From: Halorarius halobius
GTDB taxonomy: Archaea > Halobacteriota > Halobacteria > Halobacteriales > Haloarculaceae
DNA: 64,000 nt
Assembly: GCF_024298865.1 (NCBI RefSeq)
Contig: NZ_CP101161.1
Span: 517,227 to 581,226 of the forward strand
Direction of reading: 5' to 3'
Part shown: piece by piece, positions 33,580 to 42,681 of the stretch
Layout: each line of letters opens with the position of its first letter
Numbering within the stretch: the first letter of the stretch is position 1
Position numbers and translations under genes: made by a program
Notes under the pieces: generated by a model
What the model was told of the DNA's origin: nothing
Database searches by the model: none
The model's input: the letters and a program-made list of their open reading frames with translations, nothing else

Positions 33580-33810
33580 TCAGTCGTCGACCGGTTCGGG
33601 GGCGGACGCGGCCAGCCCCGCAACCCATCGCAGGGCCGCGGCCAGCGCGACGACCCCGCCCGCGATGCCGAGGACGGCGTACAGCGTCCCCTCGGTCGCG
33701 CCGGACAGTTCGTAGCCGATGGACGCGAGCGCGACCAGCGCGAGTCCGAGCAGACCGGCGACGACGACCAGCCAGCGGCGAATCGACCGCAACAGATGTT
33801 CGGAGGGCAT
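33580..33810 (-). CDS. Small two-helix membrane protein, unknown
   Basis: The 76-residue protein (MPSEHLLRSIRRWLVVVAGLLG to PEPVDD) has a basic amphipathic N-terminus and two membrane helices. It converges on the gene before it with a four-base gap. No family recognised. Confidence 0.65.
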   Translation of the reverse strand: MPSEHLLRSIRRWLVVVAGLLGLALVALASIGYELSGATEGTLYAVLGIAGGVVALAAALRWVAGLAASAPEPVDD

Positions 33811-33876
33811 CGGTGGGGAGTCACGGCGGCGTGAGATGAACCCCCCGACTCGCGGTCACCTGCAAGACCGATTCGC

Positions 33877-33883
33877 CTTTTAG
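33877..33883 (+). promoter_or_regulatory. TATA box of ileS
   Basis: CTTTTAG lies 23-29 bases before the ileS ATG. Confidence 0.55.
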
Positions 33884-33905
33884 TGCGGGGAAACACCCTC
33901 GGGGT

Positions 33906-36900
33906 ATGGACCGGTTCGCCGAGGTCGACGACCAGTACGACCCCGACGCGGTCGAGGACCGCGTGTTCGACTACTGGGACGAAGTCGACGCCTACGAGAA
34001 GACCGTCGCACACCGCGAGGGCAACGAGGAGTTCTTCTTCGTCGACGGCCCGCCGTACACCTCCGGCGCGGCCCACATGGGGACGACGTGGAACAAGACG
34101 CTGAAGGACGCCTACATCCGGTTCCACCGGATGCAGGGGTACGACGTCACCGACCGCCCGGGCTACGACATGCACGGGCTTCCCATCGAGACGAAAGTCG
34201 AGGAGGAACTCGGCTTCGAGAACAAGAAGGACATCGAGCAGTTCGGGATGGAGAACTTCATCCGCGAGTGCAAGCAGTTCGCGGAGTCGCAACTCGACGG
34301 CCTCCAGGAGGATTTCCAGTCGTTCGGCGTCTGGATGGACTGGGAGAACCCGTACAAGACGGTCACGCCCGAGTACATGGAGGCCGCGTGGTGGGGGTTC
34401 GCGCAGGCCCACGAGCGGGGGCTCGTCGAGCAGGGGAAACGTTCAATCACCCAGTGTCCCCGGTGTGAGACGGCCATCGCCAAGAACGAGGTCGAGTACC
34501 ACGAGGTCGAGGACCCCTCCATCTACGTGCAGTTCCCGCTGACGGAGCGCGAGGGGAGCCTCGTCATCTGGACGACTACCCCGTGGACCATCCCCGCCAA
34601 CTCGTTCGTGGCGGTCGACGAGGACGTCACCTACCAGAAGGTCCGCGCCGAGAAAGACGGTGAAGAAGACGTGCTGTATCTCGCGGAGGGCGTCGTCGAG
34701 GAGGTGCTGAAGAAGGGTCGCTACACCGATTACGAAATCGAGGAGAGCCTGCAGGGCTCGGAGATGCTCGGCTGGACGTACGACCATCCGCTGGCCGAGG
34801 AGGTGCCCGACCACCCGGACTTCGAGGGTGCCGGCCAGGTGTACCACGCCGACTACGTCGAGGTCGACCGGACGGGACTGGTCCACTCGGCGCCCGGCCA
34901 CGGCCAGGAGGACTTCGAGCGCGGGCAGGAACTCGGCCTCGAAATCTTCTGTCCCGTCGGGAGCGACGGCGTCTACGACGAGCGCGCCGGCGCGTACGCC
35001 GGCCAGTTCGTCCGCGACGCCAACGACGACATCATCGCGGACCTGGACGCGAACGGCCACCTGCTCGCCGAGGAGTCGTACGTCCACGACTACGGCCAGT
35101 GTTGGCGCTGTGACACGGACATCATCTTCCTCGCCACCGACCAGTGGTTCATCACGGTCACCGACATCAAGGACGAACTCCTCGAGAACATCGACCACAG
35201 CGAGTGGTATCCGTCGGAGGCGCGGGACAGCCGGTTCAAGAACTTCGTCGAGGAGTCGCCCGACTGGAACGTCTCCCGCCAGCGCTACTGGGGTATCCCC
35301 ATCCCCATCTGGACGCCCGAGGACTGGTCGGGCGAGATGGACGACGTGGTGGTCGTCTCGACGCGTGAGGAACTCGCCGAGCGGGTCGACCAGGACGTAG
35401 ACCCCGACGAGGTGGACCTCCACCGGCCGACCGTCGACGACCTCACCATCACCGAGGACGGCACCACCTACACCCGCGTCCCCGACGTGTTCGACGTGTG
35501 GCTCGACTCCTCGGTCGCCTCGTGGGGCACCCTCGATTATCCCAGCGAGACGGAGGCGTTCGATGAGCTGTGGCCCGCGGACCTCATCATGGAAGCGCAG
35601 GACCAGACCCGCGGCTGGTTCTGGTCGCAACTCGGCATGGGGACCGCCGCACTCGGCGAGATTCCCTACGAGGACGTGCTGATGCACGGCTGGGCGCTGA
35701 TGCCCGACGGCCGCACGATGTCGAAATCGAAGGGCATCCTCGTCGACCCGAAGGAGGTCATCGAGAAGTACGGGACGGACCCGATGCGGCTGTTCCTGCT
35801 GTCGCGGAACCCGCAGGGCGAGGACATGCGGTTCTCGTGGGACGAGACGGAGAATCTCCAGCGGGACCTCAACATCCTCTGGAACGTGTTCCGGTTCCCG
35901 CTCCCGTACATGCGGATGGACGGGTTCGACCCCGAGGCCGTCGCCCTCGAGGACTGCGAGTTGGAACTCGTCGACCGCTGGCTCCTCTCGCGGCTCCAGA
36001 CCGTAATCGAGGAGATGGACGCCGCGTGGGACGACTACCGACAGGACCAGGCACTCGACGTCCTGCTCGAGTTCCTCGTCGAGGACGTCTCCCGGTTCTA
36101 CATCCAGGTCGTCCGCGAGCGGATGTGGGAAGAGGCCGACTCCGCCTCGAAGGAGGCCGCCTACGCCACCTTCTACCACGTGCTCACGGAGACGGTCAAA
36201 CTGTTCGCCCCCTACGCGCCGTTCATCTCCGAGGAGGTGTACGGGACGCTCACCGGCGACGCGGGCCACCCGACGGTCCACATGTGCGACTGGCCCGAGT
36301 TCGACGAACGGTGGTACGAGCCGCAACTGGAGGCGGACGTGGACGTGGCCCGCGCCGTCGAGGAGGCGGGCGCGAACGCCCGCCAGCAGGCCGAACGCAA
36401 ACTTCGGTGGCCCGTCCAGCGGGTCGTCGTCGCCGCGGACGACGACGAGACGGCCGCCGCGGTCGACCGCCAGCGCGACCTCCTGCGCGAGCGGCTGAAC
36501 GCCCGCGAGATCGAACTCGTCGAGCCGGGCGAGAGCTGGGCGGAACTCGCGTACGGCGCCCGCGCCGACATGTCGGTGCTCGGGCCGGCGTTCGGCGACG
36601 AGGCCGGCGAGGTGATGAACGCGCTCAACGCCGTCGCGGTCGACAGCCAGTCGCTCGACGAACTGGAGGCCGCGGTCGCCGACGAACTCGGTCGCGCGGT
36701 CGACCTCGACCGCGAGATGGTCGAGTTCGTCACCCAGACCCCCGAGGGCGTCGAGGGCACGGAGTTCCGCGTCGCGAGCGCCTCCGACGACCGCGAGTCG
36801 GGCGGCGTCGTCTACGTCGACACCACGCTCACCGACGACATCGAGTCGGAGGGGTACGCCCGCGAGGTCATCCGCCGGGTCCAGGAGATGCGCAAGGACC

Positions 36901-37118
36901 TCGAACTCGACATCGACGCCGAAATCCGGCTGGAACTCGACTTGGCCGACGACCGGATTGCGGACCTCGTGCGCGACCACCAGGACCTCATCGCCGGCGA
37001 GGTTCGGGCCGCCGAGTTCGGCCCCGTCTCGGACGGCCACCGCAAGCAGTGGGACGTCGAGGGCGTCGAGATGACCATCGCCGTCGAGCCGCTGGCGGCG
37101 GCCTCCGCCGAGGACTGA
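33906..37118 (+). CDS. ileS: Isoleucyl-tRNA synthetase
   Basis: The 1,070-residue protein is a full-length archaeal/eukaryal-type IleRS. It has the class I HIGH motif as HMGT in PPYTSGAAHMGTTWNK, the CP1 editing domain (about 185-400, with TTTPWTIPAN), the KMSKS motif as TMSKSKG near residue 605, and the anticodon-binding and C-terminal domains. It charges tRNA-Ile with isoleucine in the cytoplasm. Single-gene unit with its own TATA box. Acidic composition throughout. Confidence 0.99.
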   Translation: MDRFAEVDDQYDPDAVEDRVFDYWDEVDAYEKTVAHREGNEEFFFVDGPPYTSGAAHMGTTWNKTLKDAYIRFHRMQGYDVTDRPGYDMHGLPIETKVEEELGFENKKDIEQFGMENFIRECKQFAESQLDGLQEDFQSFGVWMDWENPYKTVTPEYMEAAWWGFAQAHERGLVEQGKRSITQCPRCETAIAKNEVEYHEVEDPSIYVQFPLTEREGSLVIWTTTPWTIPANSFVAVDEDVTYQKVRAEKDGEEDVLYLAEGVVEEVLKKGRYTDYEIEESLQGSEMLGWTYDHPLAEEVPDHPDFEGAGQVYHADYVEVDRTGLVHSAPGHGQEDFERGQELGLEIFCPVGSDGVYDERAGAYAGQFVRDANDDIIADLDANGHLLAEESYVHDYGQCWRCDTDIIFLATDQWFITVTDIKDELLENIDHSEWYPSEARDSRFKNFVEESPDWNVSRQRYWGIPIPIWTPEDWSGEMDDVVVVSTREELAERVDQDVDPDEVDLHRPTVDDLTITEDGTTYTRVPDVFDVWLDSSVASWGTLDYPSETEAFDELWPADLIMEAQDQTRGWFWSQLGMGTAALGEIPYEDVLMHGWALMPDGRTMSKSKGILVDPKEVIEKYGTDPMRLFLLSRNPQGEDMRFSWDETENLQRDLNILWNVFRFPLPYMRMDGFDPEAVALEDCELELVDRWLLSRLQTVIEEMDAAWDDYRQDQALDVLLEFLVEDVSRFYIQVVRERMWEEADSASKEAAYATFYHVLTETVKLFAPYAPFISEEVYGTLTGDAGHPTVHMCDWPEFDERWYEPQLEADVDVARAVEEAGANARQQAERKLRWPVQRVVVAADDDETAAAVDRQRDLLRERLNAREIELVEPGESWAELAYGARADMSVLGPAFGDEAGEVMNALNAVAVDSQSLDELEAAVADELGRAVDLDREMVEFVTQTPEGVEGTEFRVASASDDRESGGVVYVDTTLTDDIESEGYAREVIRRVQEMRKDLELDIDAEIRLELDLADDRIADLVRDHQDLIAGEVRAAEFGPVSDGHRKQWDVEGVEMTIAVEPLAAASAED

Positions 37119-37156
37119 GCCCGAAACGATAACTCCGGGCGGCCCGTTGTCAGCCC

Positions 37157-39190
37157 GTGTCACGGTCGTCGCTGGTCGCGCTGTCGTGTCTCGTCGCGCT
37201 CGTGGCGCTCACCGGCCCGGTCGCGGCCGACGCCGGGAGCGCCGCGGCGAACGCCACCGTAACCGGCCCGGGGACGCTCGACCGGACGTTCACGGCGTCG
37301 CTGACCCCCGCGGAGCCGGGCGAGATACGCGTCGAACTCCGTTACACCGTGCCCGAGGGCGTGACGACGCTGTCGACGCGGCTCCCGGAGGACGCCACCG
37401 TGCGGTCGACCGACGGGTTCCAGCGCCGCTCCGGCAACACGTACTCGTGGACGCGGACGACCGACCGCCCGACCGTCACCTACGACCTCGCGGTGAACCG
37501 GACGGTCACCCGCGGCATCGAGGGCGAGGCGACGGGCGGCTACCTCTACGTCGACGCCGGGCCGTGGGCCATCACGCCCGCCCCACGGTCGGGCGTCACC
37601 TACTCCGGCACCGGGACGCGGCCAGAACTCGTCACGGAGTACGCGTTCACCGGGTCGGGCGCCACCTCGGGCGACATGCTGTATCTCGGTCCGTACGAGG
37701 AGCATCGCCAGTCCGCCGCCGGCCAGCGGTTCCGCCTCGTCGTCCCCGCGGCCGCCGAGATGGCGTCGCCGCCCGATGCGGTCCTCGGTTCGGTGACCGA
37801 CGCGGCCGAGTCGCTGTCGGTCGGCCCCCGCGACCCCGAGGTGGTCGCCATCGCCGCGCCCACGAGCGTCGAGTGGGGGTCGACCGGGCTCCAGCGCGGC
37901 GAGAGCGACTTCTGGGTGCTGGCGACCCGCGGCGTCGACGCACCGGGCAACGTCTGGGTCCACGAGTACGTCCACACCCAGCAGGCCTACCGGACGACCG
38001 ACGCCGCGGAGTGGACCGTCGAGGGGTTCGCCGACTACTACGCCGCGCTCCTGACGTACCAGCAGGGCCGCATCGACTACGACCGCTACCGCCGCCACCT
38101 CGAACGCGGCCAGCGGTTCGACGGGTCGGTCCTCGCGGAGCCGGAGACGTGGGGCGACGTGCTCGTCCCGTACGACAAGGGGGCGCTGGTGGCCGCGGCC
38201 CTCGACCGCCGGATACGGCTGGCGACCGACGGCGGCGGCTCCCTCCAGGGAGTCGTCCGCCGGCTGAACGGGAGCGCCGACCAGTCGGACCTGCTGGCGG
38301 CCGTCGACGCAGTCGGCGGCGACGACTCCCGCGAGTACGCCCGCCGGCACACGGAAACGGACGCCGTGCCGGAGACGTGGAGCCGACAGCAACACCGCGC
38401 GGCGTTCGGCGGCGACCGGGCGGCGTTCGCCTACGAGTTCGTCCCGCCGTACGAGCGGTCGGGGCCGTACCGGACCGACGCCGCGGGCGCGACTCCGACG
38501 GTCGTCGTGGGCGAGTCGCTCCGGCTCCGCGTCGCCGTCGAGAACACCGGCGGCGCGGCCGGCGAGTACGAGGCCGTCCTCCGGGCGAACGGCCGCCGGG
38601 TCGCCACGCGGACCGGCCGGCTCCAGCCGGGGGGCCGCGACGTGCTGGCGTTCGACCGCCGGTTCGCGTCGCCCGAGGACGTGCGGTTCACCGTCGCCCG
38701 AGCCACCGAGCGGGTGAGCGTCCGCGCGCCGGCCGACGTGCGCGTCACCGGTCTCGACGCCCCGCGGCGCGTCACTCCCGGCGAGCAGGTGCGGCTCCGG
38801 GCGACCGTCGGCAACCCCGCAGGTCGGCCCGCGAACGGGACGGTGACGCTTTCCGTCGACGGCCGCGCGGTCGCAACCGAGCGGGTGCGGCTCCGAGCGA
38901 ACGGGACGGCGACGCTGACCGCGACCACGACGCTCGACGCCGGCATCCACCGCGTCACTGCGGGTGGCCGCGAGCGGACCGTCCGGGCGACAACGGCGAC
39001 GCCCGCGACGGCCACGGGGTCGGAGACGGTCACCGCGCCGGGGGCCTCCCACTCGCCGACGGAGGCGCGGACGGCACCCCCCACGGAGCCGCGCACGCCG
39101 ACGGCCGGTGACGGCGCGGGGGCCGGACTCACCACGGCGCTTGCCGCGCTTGCGGCGCTCGCGGTGGGGAGGCTGTGCCATCGGTGGTAG
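37157..39190 (+). CDS. Exported gluzincin-like metallopeptidase
   Basis: The 677-residue protein has a GTG start, a Sec signal (residues 1-25), a beta-rich N-terminal part and a zinc site HEYVH (His269, Glu270, His273) with the third ligand Glu289 in VEGFADYY. This is the M1/M61 pattern. Two CARDB-like beta domains follow (about 425-510 and 525-615). A Thr/Pro-rich linker and a hydrophobic C-terminal helix ending in Arg/His/Arg complete it. The tail looks like a PGF-CTERM sorting signal but lacks the PGF triplet, so it may just be a membrane anchor. Extracytoplasmic protease; substrate unknown. Confidence 0.8.
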   Translation: MSRSSLVALSCLVALVALTGPVAADAGSAAANATVTGPGTLDRTFTASLTPAEPGEIRVELRYTVPEGVTTLSTRLPEDATVRSTDGFQRRSGNTYSWTRTTDRPTVTYDLAVNRTVTRGIEGEATGGYLYVDAGPWAITPAPRSGVTYSGTGTRPELVTEYAFTGSGATSGDMLYLGPYEEHRQSAAGQRFRLVVPAAAEMASPPDAVLGSVTDAAESLSVGPRDPEVVAIAAPTSVEWGSTGLQRGESDFWVLATRGVDAPGNVWVHEYVHTQQAYRTTDAAEWTVEGFADYYAALLTYQQGRIDYDRYRRHLERGQRFDGSVLAEPETWGDVLVPYDKGALVAAALDRRIRLATDGGGSLQGVVRRLNGSADQSDLLAAVDAVGGDDSREYARRHTETDAVPETWSRQQHRAAFGGDRAAFAYEFVPPYERSGPYRTDAAGATPTVVVGESLRLRVAVENTGGAAGEYEAVLRANGRRVATRTGRLQPGGRDVLAFDRRFASPEDVRFTVARATERVSVRAPADVRVTGLDAPRRVTPGEQVRLRATVGNPAGRPANGTVTLSVDGRAVATERVRLRANGTATLTATTTLDAGIHRVTAGGRERTVRATTATPATATGSETVTAPGASHSPTEARTAPPTEPRTPTAGDGAGAGLTTALAALAALAVGRLCHRW

Positions 39191-39239
39191 TCGTCGGCCG
39201 TTCGACACATCTTAGTTTCCGGTCCGGGTAGTCCGACCG

Positions 39240-39713
39240 ATGCCCTCCAGACGACGACTCCTCGCGGCGCTCGGTAGCGGTGCAGTCGCCGGCCTCGCCG
39301 GCTGTAGCGGGTCGAACAGCGGCGGCTCGGACACGGTCGACTGCCACACCAGCGCGGTCTCGCACGGCGACGGCGACGTCCTCGACGGCGGCGCGATGGC
39401 GCGCGTCGACGGCGAGGACGTCCGGCTCGTCGTGCCGCTGTCGGTCGATGCGGTCCGGGAGCAGAACGTCGCCGTCCTCGAGGTGTACGACGACGTTGGT
39501 GCGGAGGGGTACATCATCCCCGTCTCGCCCAACGACGCCGACCTGATGGCGAACAAGCCCGGCGTGAGCGAAGGACAACTGTACTACGAGCAGTATCTCG
39601 GCGAGCGGCCGTTCCACGGCCGGTACACCGTCGCGGCCCGGAACGGCGACGACGAGGTGGTCGACACGGTGACCGTCCAGTTCAACTGCTTCCCCGAGGT
39701 CGAGGACGAGTAG
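39240..39713 (+). CDS. Tat-exported lipoprotein, unknown
   Basis: The 157-residue protein has a Tat/lipobox signal (SRRRLLAALGSG to LAGC). The mature part is acidic and beta-rich, with two Cys (in VDCHTS and QFNCFP) that could form a disulfide. No domain recognised. It follows the metallopeptidase by 49 bases on the same strand, and its stop is one base from the convergent prs gene. Confidence 0.75.
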   Translation: MPSRRRLLAALGSGAVAGLAGCSGSNSGGSDTVDCHTSAVSHGDGDVLDGGAMARVDGEDVRLVVPLSVDAVREQNVAVLEVYDDVGAEGYIIPVSPNDADLMANKPGVSEGQLYYEQYLGERPFHGRYTVAARNGDDEVVDTVTVQFNCFPEVEDE

Positions 39714-39714
39714 C

Positions 39715-40563
39715 TCACTCCAGGGCGTCGGCGACGACCGGCGCGACCGACACCGAACTGACGGGTCGCTCCACGGTGTCGGTGCCGTGGAGCGAGTCGA
39801 CGCCCGCGTTCGCCAGTTTGCTCCGGGCGTTGTCCGCGAGCATCGGGTGGACGCAGGTGACGTGGACCGACGCCGGACCGCTCGCGTGCAACTGCTCGAT
39901 GGCCGACGCCATCGTCGACCCGGTGGCGATGATGTCGTCGACCAGCACTACGTCGCGGCCGGCGGCGGCGGCGTCCGACGGCTCGACCGACACCTCGCCG
40001 GTGTCGTAGTCGCGCGTCTTCTCGAAGTAGTCGGTGTCGCCGGCGCCGTACGCGTCCCGGACGCTCGCGGCCAACTCGATTGCGCCCTCGTCGGGCGCGA
40101 GGAACAGCGGGTCCGACAGGTCGGGCAGGGGGTCGGCGAGACGGGGCGCGGCGTCGAGCGGCTCGGCGGGCACGTCGAAGAACTCACAGACCCCGGGTTC
40201 GTGCGGATTGACCGTCAGCACGCGGTCGGTGCCCGACCCGACGGCGCGGGCGACGGCCCGCGCCGAGACGGGTTCCCCCTCGCGGAACGCCCGGTCCTGT
40301 CGCGCGTAGCCCATGTACGGGAGCACCGTCACCACCTCGTCGAACGCCTCGCGCGCGAGGTCCTGCAACTGGAGCAGTTCGACGTGGGCCCGCGCCGAGA
40401 CGGTCGCGGCGACGACGACGGCGCGGTCGCCGCCCGCGTCGGGCACCCGAACCTTGAACTCGCCGTCGGCGAAGCGGTCCGTCTCGACGGTCGCCAGCGG
40501 CGCGTCCAGTTCGGCCGCAAGCGACGCCGAAAGCGACTGGGACGCCGACCCCGGGAGTATCAT
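39715..40563 (-). CDS. prs: Ribose-phosphate pyrophosphokinase
   Basis: The 282-residue protein has the ATP-binding YMGYARQDRAFREGE stretch and the PRPP loop VVLVDDIIATGSTMA. It makes PRPP from ribose 5-phosphate and ATP for purine, pyrimidine, histidine and tryptophan synthesis. It is shorter than bacterial Prs, as usual for archaea. It lies 42 bases downstream of a beta-propeller gene and behind a regulator gene, suggesting one operon. Two PRPP users (upp, and the his genes) are in the same window. Confidence 0.95.
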   Translation of the reverse strand: MILPGSASQSLSASLAAELDAPLATVETDRFADGEFKVRVPDAGGDRAVVVAATVSARAHVELLQLQDLAREAFDEVVTVLPYMGYARQDRAFREGEPVSARAVARAVGSGTDRVLTVNPHEPGVCEFFDVPAEPLDAAPRLADPLPDLSDPLFLAPDEGAIELAASVRDAYGAGDTDYFEKTRDYDTGEVSVEPSDAAAAGRDVVLVDDIIATGSTMASAIEQLHASGPASVHVTCVHPMLADNARSKLANAGVDSLHGTDTVERPVSSVSVAPVVADALE

Positions 40564-40605
40564 ACGCGAGCGTCCCCCGCGGAAGGTAACAAGCGTTTCC
40601 TTCGC

Positions 40606-41427
40606 CTACGGCACCGCGACCCGCCGCGCCTCCGGCAGGCCGAGCATCCGGTCGCGCCACCCACCGTGAGGCTCCGCCTCACGAGCATCCGGGCCACGCC
40701 CGGAGACCTCGCCCGCGTTCGCCAGAAACGTCCCGCCCGTCGTCACGGCGTAGACGGCGTCGTCGGAAAGCGCCACGTCGGCCACGTCGCCGGGCGCGCC
40801 GGTATCGACCCACTCGTCGTCCGTGCGCCGGTAGAGCGTCCCCTCGTCGCTGACGGCGTACGCCCGGTCGCCGTCCGCGGCGACGGCGCGGAACCCGCCG
40901 TCGAGCGCGTCCATCCAGCCGTTCGCCAGATAGTAGAGCCCGTCCGCCGTCGCGGCCAGTATCTCGCCGTCCGTCGTCACGTCGCGGGCGTCGTCGAGGC
41001 CGACGTGGGTACCGTCGAGTCGGACCACGCCGCCAGCGGCCGCGAGCATCCCGCCGGCGATGGTGCGCACGTCCTCGACGGCCGCCAGGTCGACCCACGC
41101 GTCGCCGTCGTGACGCGCCACGCGGCCAGCGCCGGCGGCCACGAGGCCGTCGTGGAAGCCGACCGCGGTCGCGGGGCCGAACTCCGTGGGCTCGAAGCCG
41201 TCCCCGGTGCCGACGAGCGCGTCGTCGCCGGCGACGGCGAGGCGCCCCTCGCTCCCGACGACGTCGCGCACGTCGCCCCGATGGACCAGCGAGAACTCGC
41301 CGACGAGGTCGGCCGACACCTCGACGCGGGCGAGGCCGGCGCCGGTGGCGACGAACGCGGGCGTCGACCCCGCCTTCGCGCCGTAGACGCGCTTCTCGTC
41401 TAAGGTGATGTCCTTCTCGGCACTCAT
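40606..41427 (-). CDS. Beta-propeller protein of the HVO_0234 type
   Basis: The 273-residue protein is a run of short repeats (GFHDGLVAAGAGRVARHDGD, GEILAATADGLYYLANG, GDRAYAVSDEGTLYRRTDD) that predict a beta-propeller. No signal peptide, so cytoplasmic. I remember this family as conserved beside prs in haloarchaea; no biochemical role known to me. Start at the ATG at 41427. Confidence 0.75.
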   Translation of the reverse strand: MSAEKDITLDEKRVYGAKAGSTPAFVATGAGLARVEVSADLVGEFSLVHRGDVRDVVGSEGRLAVAGDDALVGTGDGFEPTEFGPATAVGFHDGLVAAGAGRVARHDGDAWVDLAAVEDVRTIAGGMLAAAGGVVRLDGTHVGLDDARDVTTDGEILAATADGLYYLANGWMDALDGGFRAVAADGDRAYAVSDEGTLYRRTDDEWVDTGAPGDVADVALSDDAVYAVTTGGTFLANAGEVSGRGPDAREAEPHGGWRDRMLGLPEARRVAVP

Positions 41428-41459
41428 ACCTCCGGGTCGGTGCCCACCGGGGAAAGCGT

Positions 41460-42230
41460 TTACACCTCGGTCGCCGCCCGGCGATGGCGGTCGTACACGC
41501 CGTCGGCCCACGCACAGACGTCCGGGCAGTCACACAGCAGAAGCCCCTGCATGGAGCCGTCGGTGGCGTGGGCCGTGAGCGTCACCGCCTCGTCGTCGAA
41601 CAGCGCCAGGCCGAACGGGAGCGACCCCTCGGCCGCGTACACCCCGAGTCCGTCGTCGAGCGCCGCCTCGAACCCGTCGTACCGCCGGTCGATGGCGTCG
41701 AGCACGCCCGACTCGACGACCATCTCGATGTCGCGGTCGCCGGCCGCGACGCTGTCGTGGATGTCGGGCATGAACCGCGGGATGGCGACCGGCGAGAGCG
41801 TCCGTATCCGACGCGCCCCGTCCGCGAGCGTCTCGAACCGCGTCAGCGGCCGCTCGGGCGCGTGTCGGTCGGGCACCACCACCCGCGACCGCTCGACGAC
41901 CGACAGCGGCAGGTCGGCGTCACGGGGCACCGCATCGAGCACGCTCCGCAGAGCACACAACCGCGCCACAGTCGCCCGGTAGTCGTCGTGTTTCCGGCGG
42001 GCGAGGCGACCGAACTGCGTCAGCGCGTAGCCCTCGCTCGTCGCCCGGACGACGCCGGCCCCCTCCAGTTCGCGGAGCCCCTTGTAGACGGTAGAGCGGG
42101 CGACGCCGAGCGACGCCTCCAGGTCCGCCTTCGAGCGCGGGCCGTCGGCCAGCGCCTCCACCAGCGCCCACCGGTTCGAGAGCGTCGACACGACGCCGTC
42201 GGCGCCGCCGTCGGGGTCCATCCACGACAT
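41460..42230 (-). CDS. HTH regulator with FilR1-type (DUF1724) domain
   Basis: The 256-residue protein has an N-terminal winged helix (about 12-85; DLEASLGVARSTVYKGLRELEGAG) and a C-terminal FilR1 middle-type domain (about 100-250, with FMPDIHDSVAAGDRDIEMVV). It is most likely a ligand-responsive regulator. It is first in the set with the beta-propeller protein and prs, 32 bases before the former, so it may control PRPP supply (inference). A strong TATA box lies upstream. Confidence 0.85.
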   Translation of the reverse strand: MSWMDPDGGADGVVSTLSNRWALVEALADGPRSKADLEASLGVARSTVYKGLRELEGAGVVRATSEGYALTQFGRLARRKHDDYRATVARLCALRSVLDAVPRDADLPLSVVERSRVVVPDRHAPERPLTRFETLADGARRIRTLSPVAIPRFMPDIHDSVAAGDRDIEMVVESGVLDAIDRRYDGFEAALDDGLGVYAAEGSLPFGLALFDDEAVTLTAHATDGSMQGLLLCDCPDVCAWADGVYDRHRRAATEV

Positions 42231-42257
42231 ACTGACATACCATTCGTGTCGGGATAC

Positions 42258-42275
42258 AATAATATTTTTATATAC
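42258..42275 (-). promoter_or_regulatory. TATA box of FilR1-type regulator
   Basis: This is the most A/T-rich stretch of the neighbourhood. On the minus strand TATATAAAAA (42265-42274) lies 35-44 bases before the start, so a short leader is expected. Confidence 0.65.
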
Positions 42276-42613
42276 ATCGCCTACGTCCGTCGGTTTATTC
42301 GTGGCTCGAACGCGGTTGTCGGCACCGAACGGTCGCGCAGGCGGTGAGGTAAACCGTCCGACCCCCACAGGTGGAACCGCACCCGCTGACAGCCGCCGTC
42401 GGCCCTCCAAGACATCTGTCCTCGTGCCGTCGCGGCGCCCGCGACTGCACACGGTGACAGCCGGACCGTCTCACGGGTGAGCGTCGAACCGCGATAGGAA
42501 CCCGCGAGACGAACCCCGACGTGCAGACACGGTGACCGCTACTCAGGCGACGACCACGCGCGGCTCCGTGGCGCTCTCGGCTCGCAGTTCCCTCCGGTCA
42601 CCGCTCGCAGAAA

Positions 42614-42640
42614 CGTGCCGCTCGCTCCGCTCGCGGCACG
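42614..42640. repeat. Hairpin with GAGCGGAGCGAGCG-type loop before glmM
   Basis: CGTGCCGC and GCGGCACG form an eight-base stem around the loop TCGCTCCGCTC. On the minus strand the loop region carries GAGCGGAGCGAGCG, also present at 59231-59244. Such elements are frequent between haloarchaeal genes. It sits 13 bases before the glmM TATA box. Confidence 0.55.
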
Positions 42641-42652
42641 CACCCGACACCA

Positions 42653-42659
42653 CTTTGAG
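42653..42659 (+). promoter_or_regulatory. TATA-like element of glmM
   Basis: CTTTGAG lies 23-29 bases before the ATG at 42682. Confidence 0.4.
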
Positions 42660-42681
42660 TACCCGCGACCGAACCCCGCAC

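Larger units (their letters stand above)
42231..42681. other. Divergent intergenic region, regulator / glmM
   Basis: These 451 bases hold no convincing gene. They contain the A/T-rich promoter of the regulator (42258-42275), about 330 bases of GC-rich sequence without clear signals, a hairpin at 42614-42640 and the glmM TATA box at 42653-42659. Confidence 0.6.

Noticed and set aside
34443..37163. 906-codon open frame antisense to ileS
   Set aside because: It mirrors the codon pattern of ileS; high GC leaves few stop codons on the opposite strand. No domain is visible.
37160..39208. 682-codon open frame antisense to the metallopeptidase
   Set aside because: Arg/Gly/Pro-rich with no domains, and the sense frame has a clear signal peptide and zinc site.
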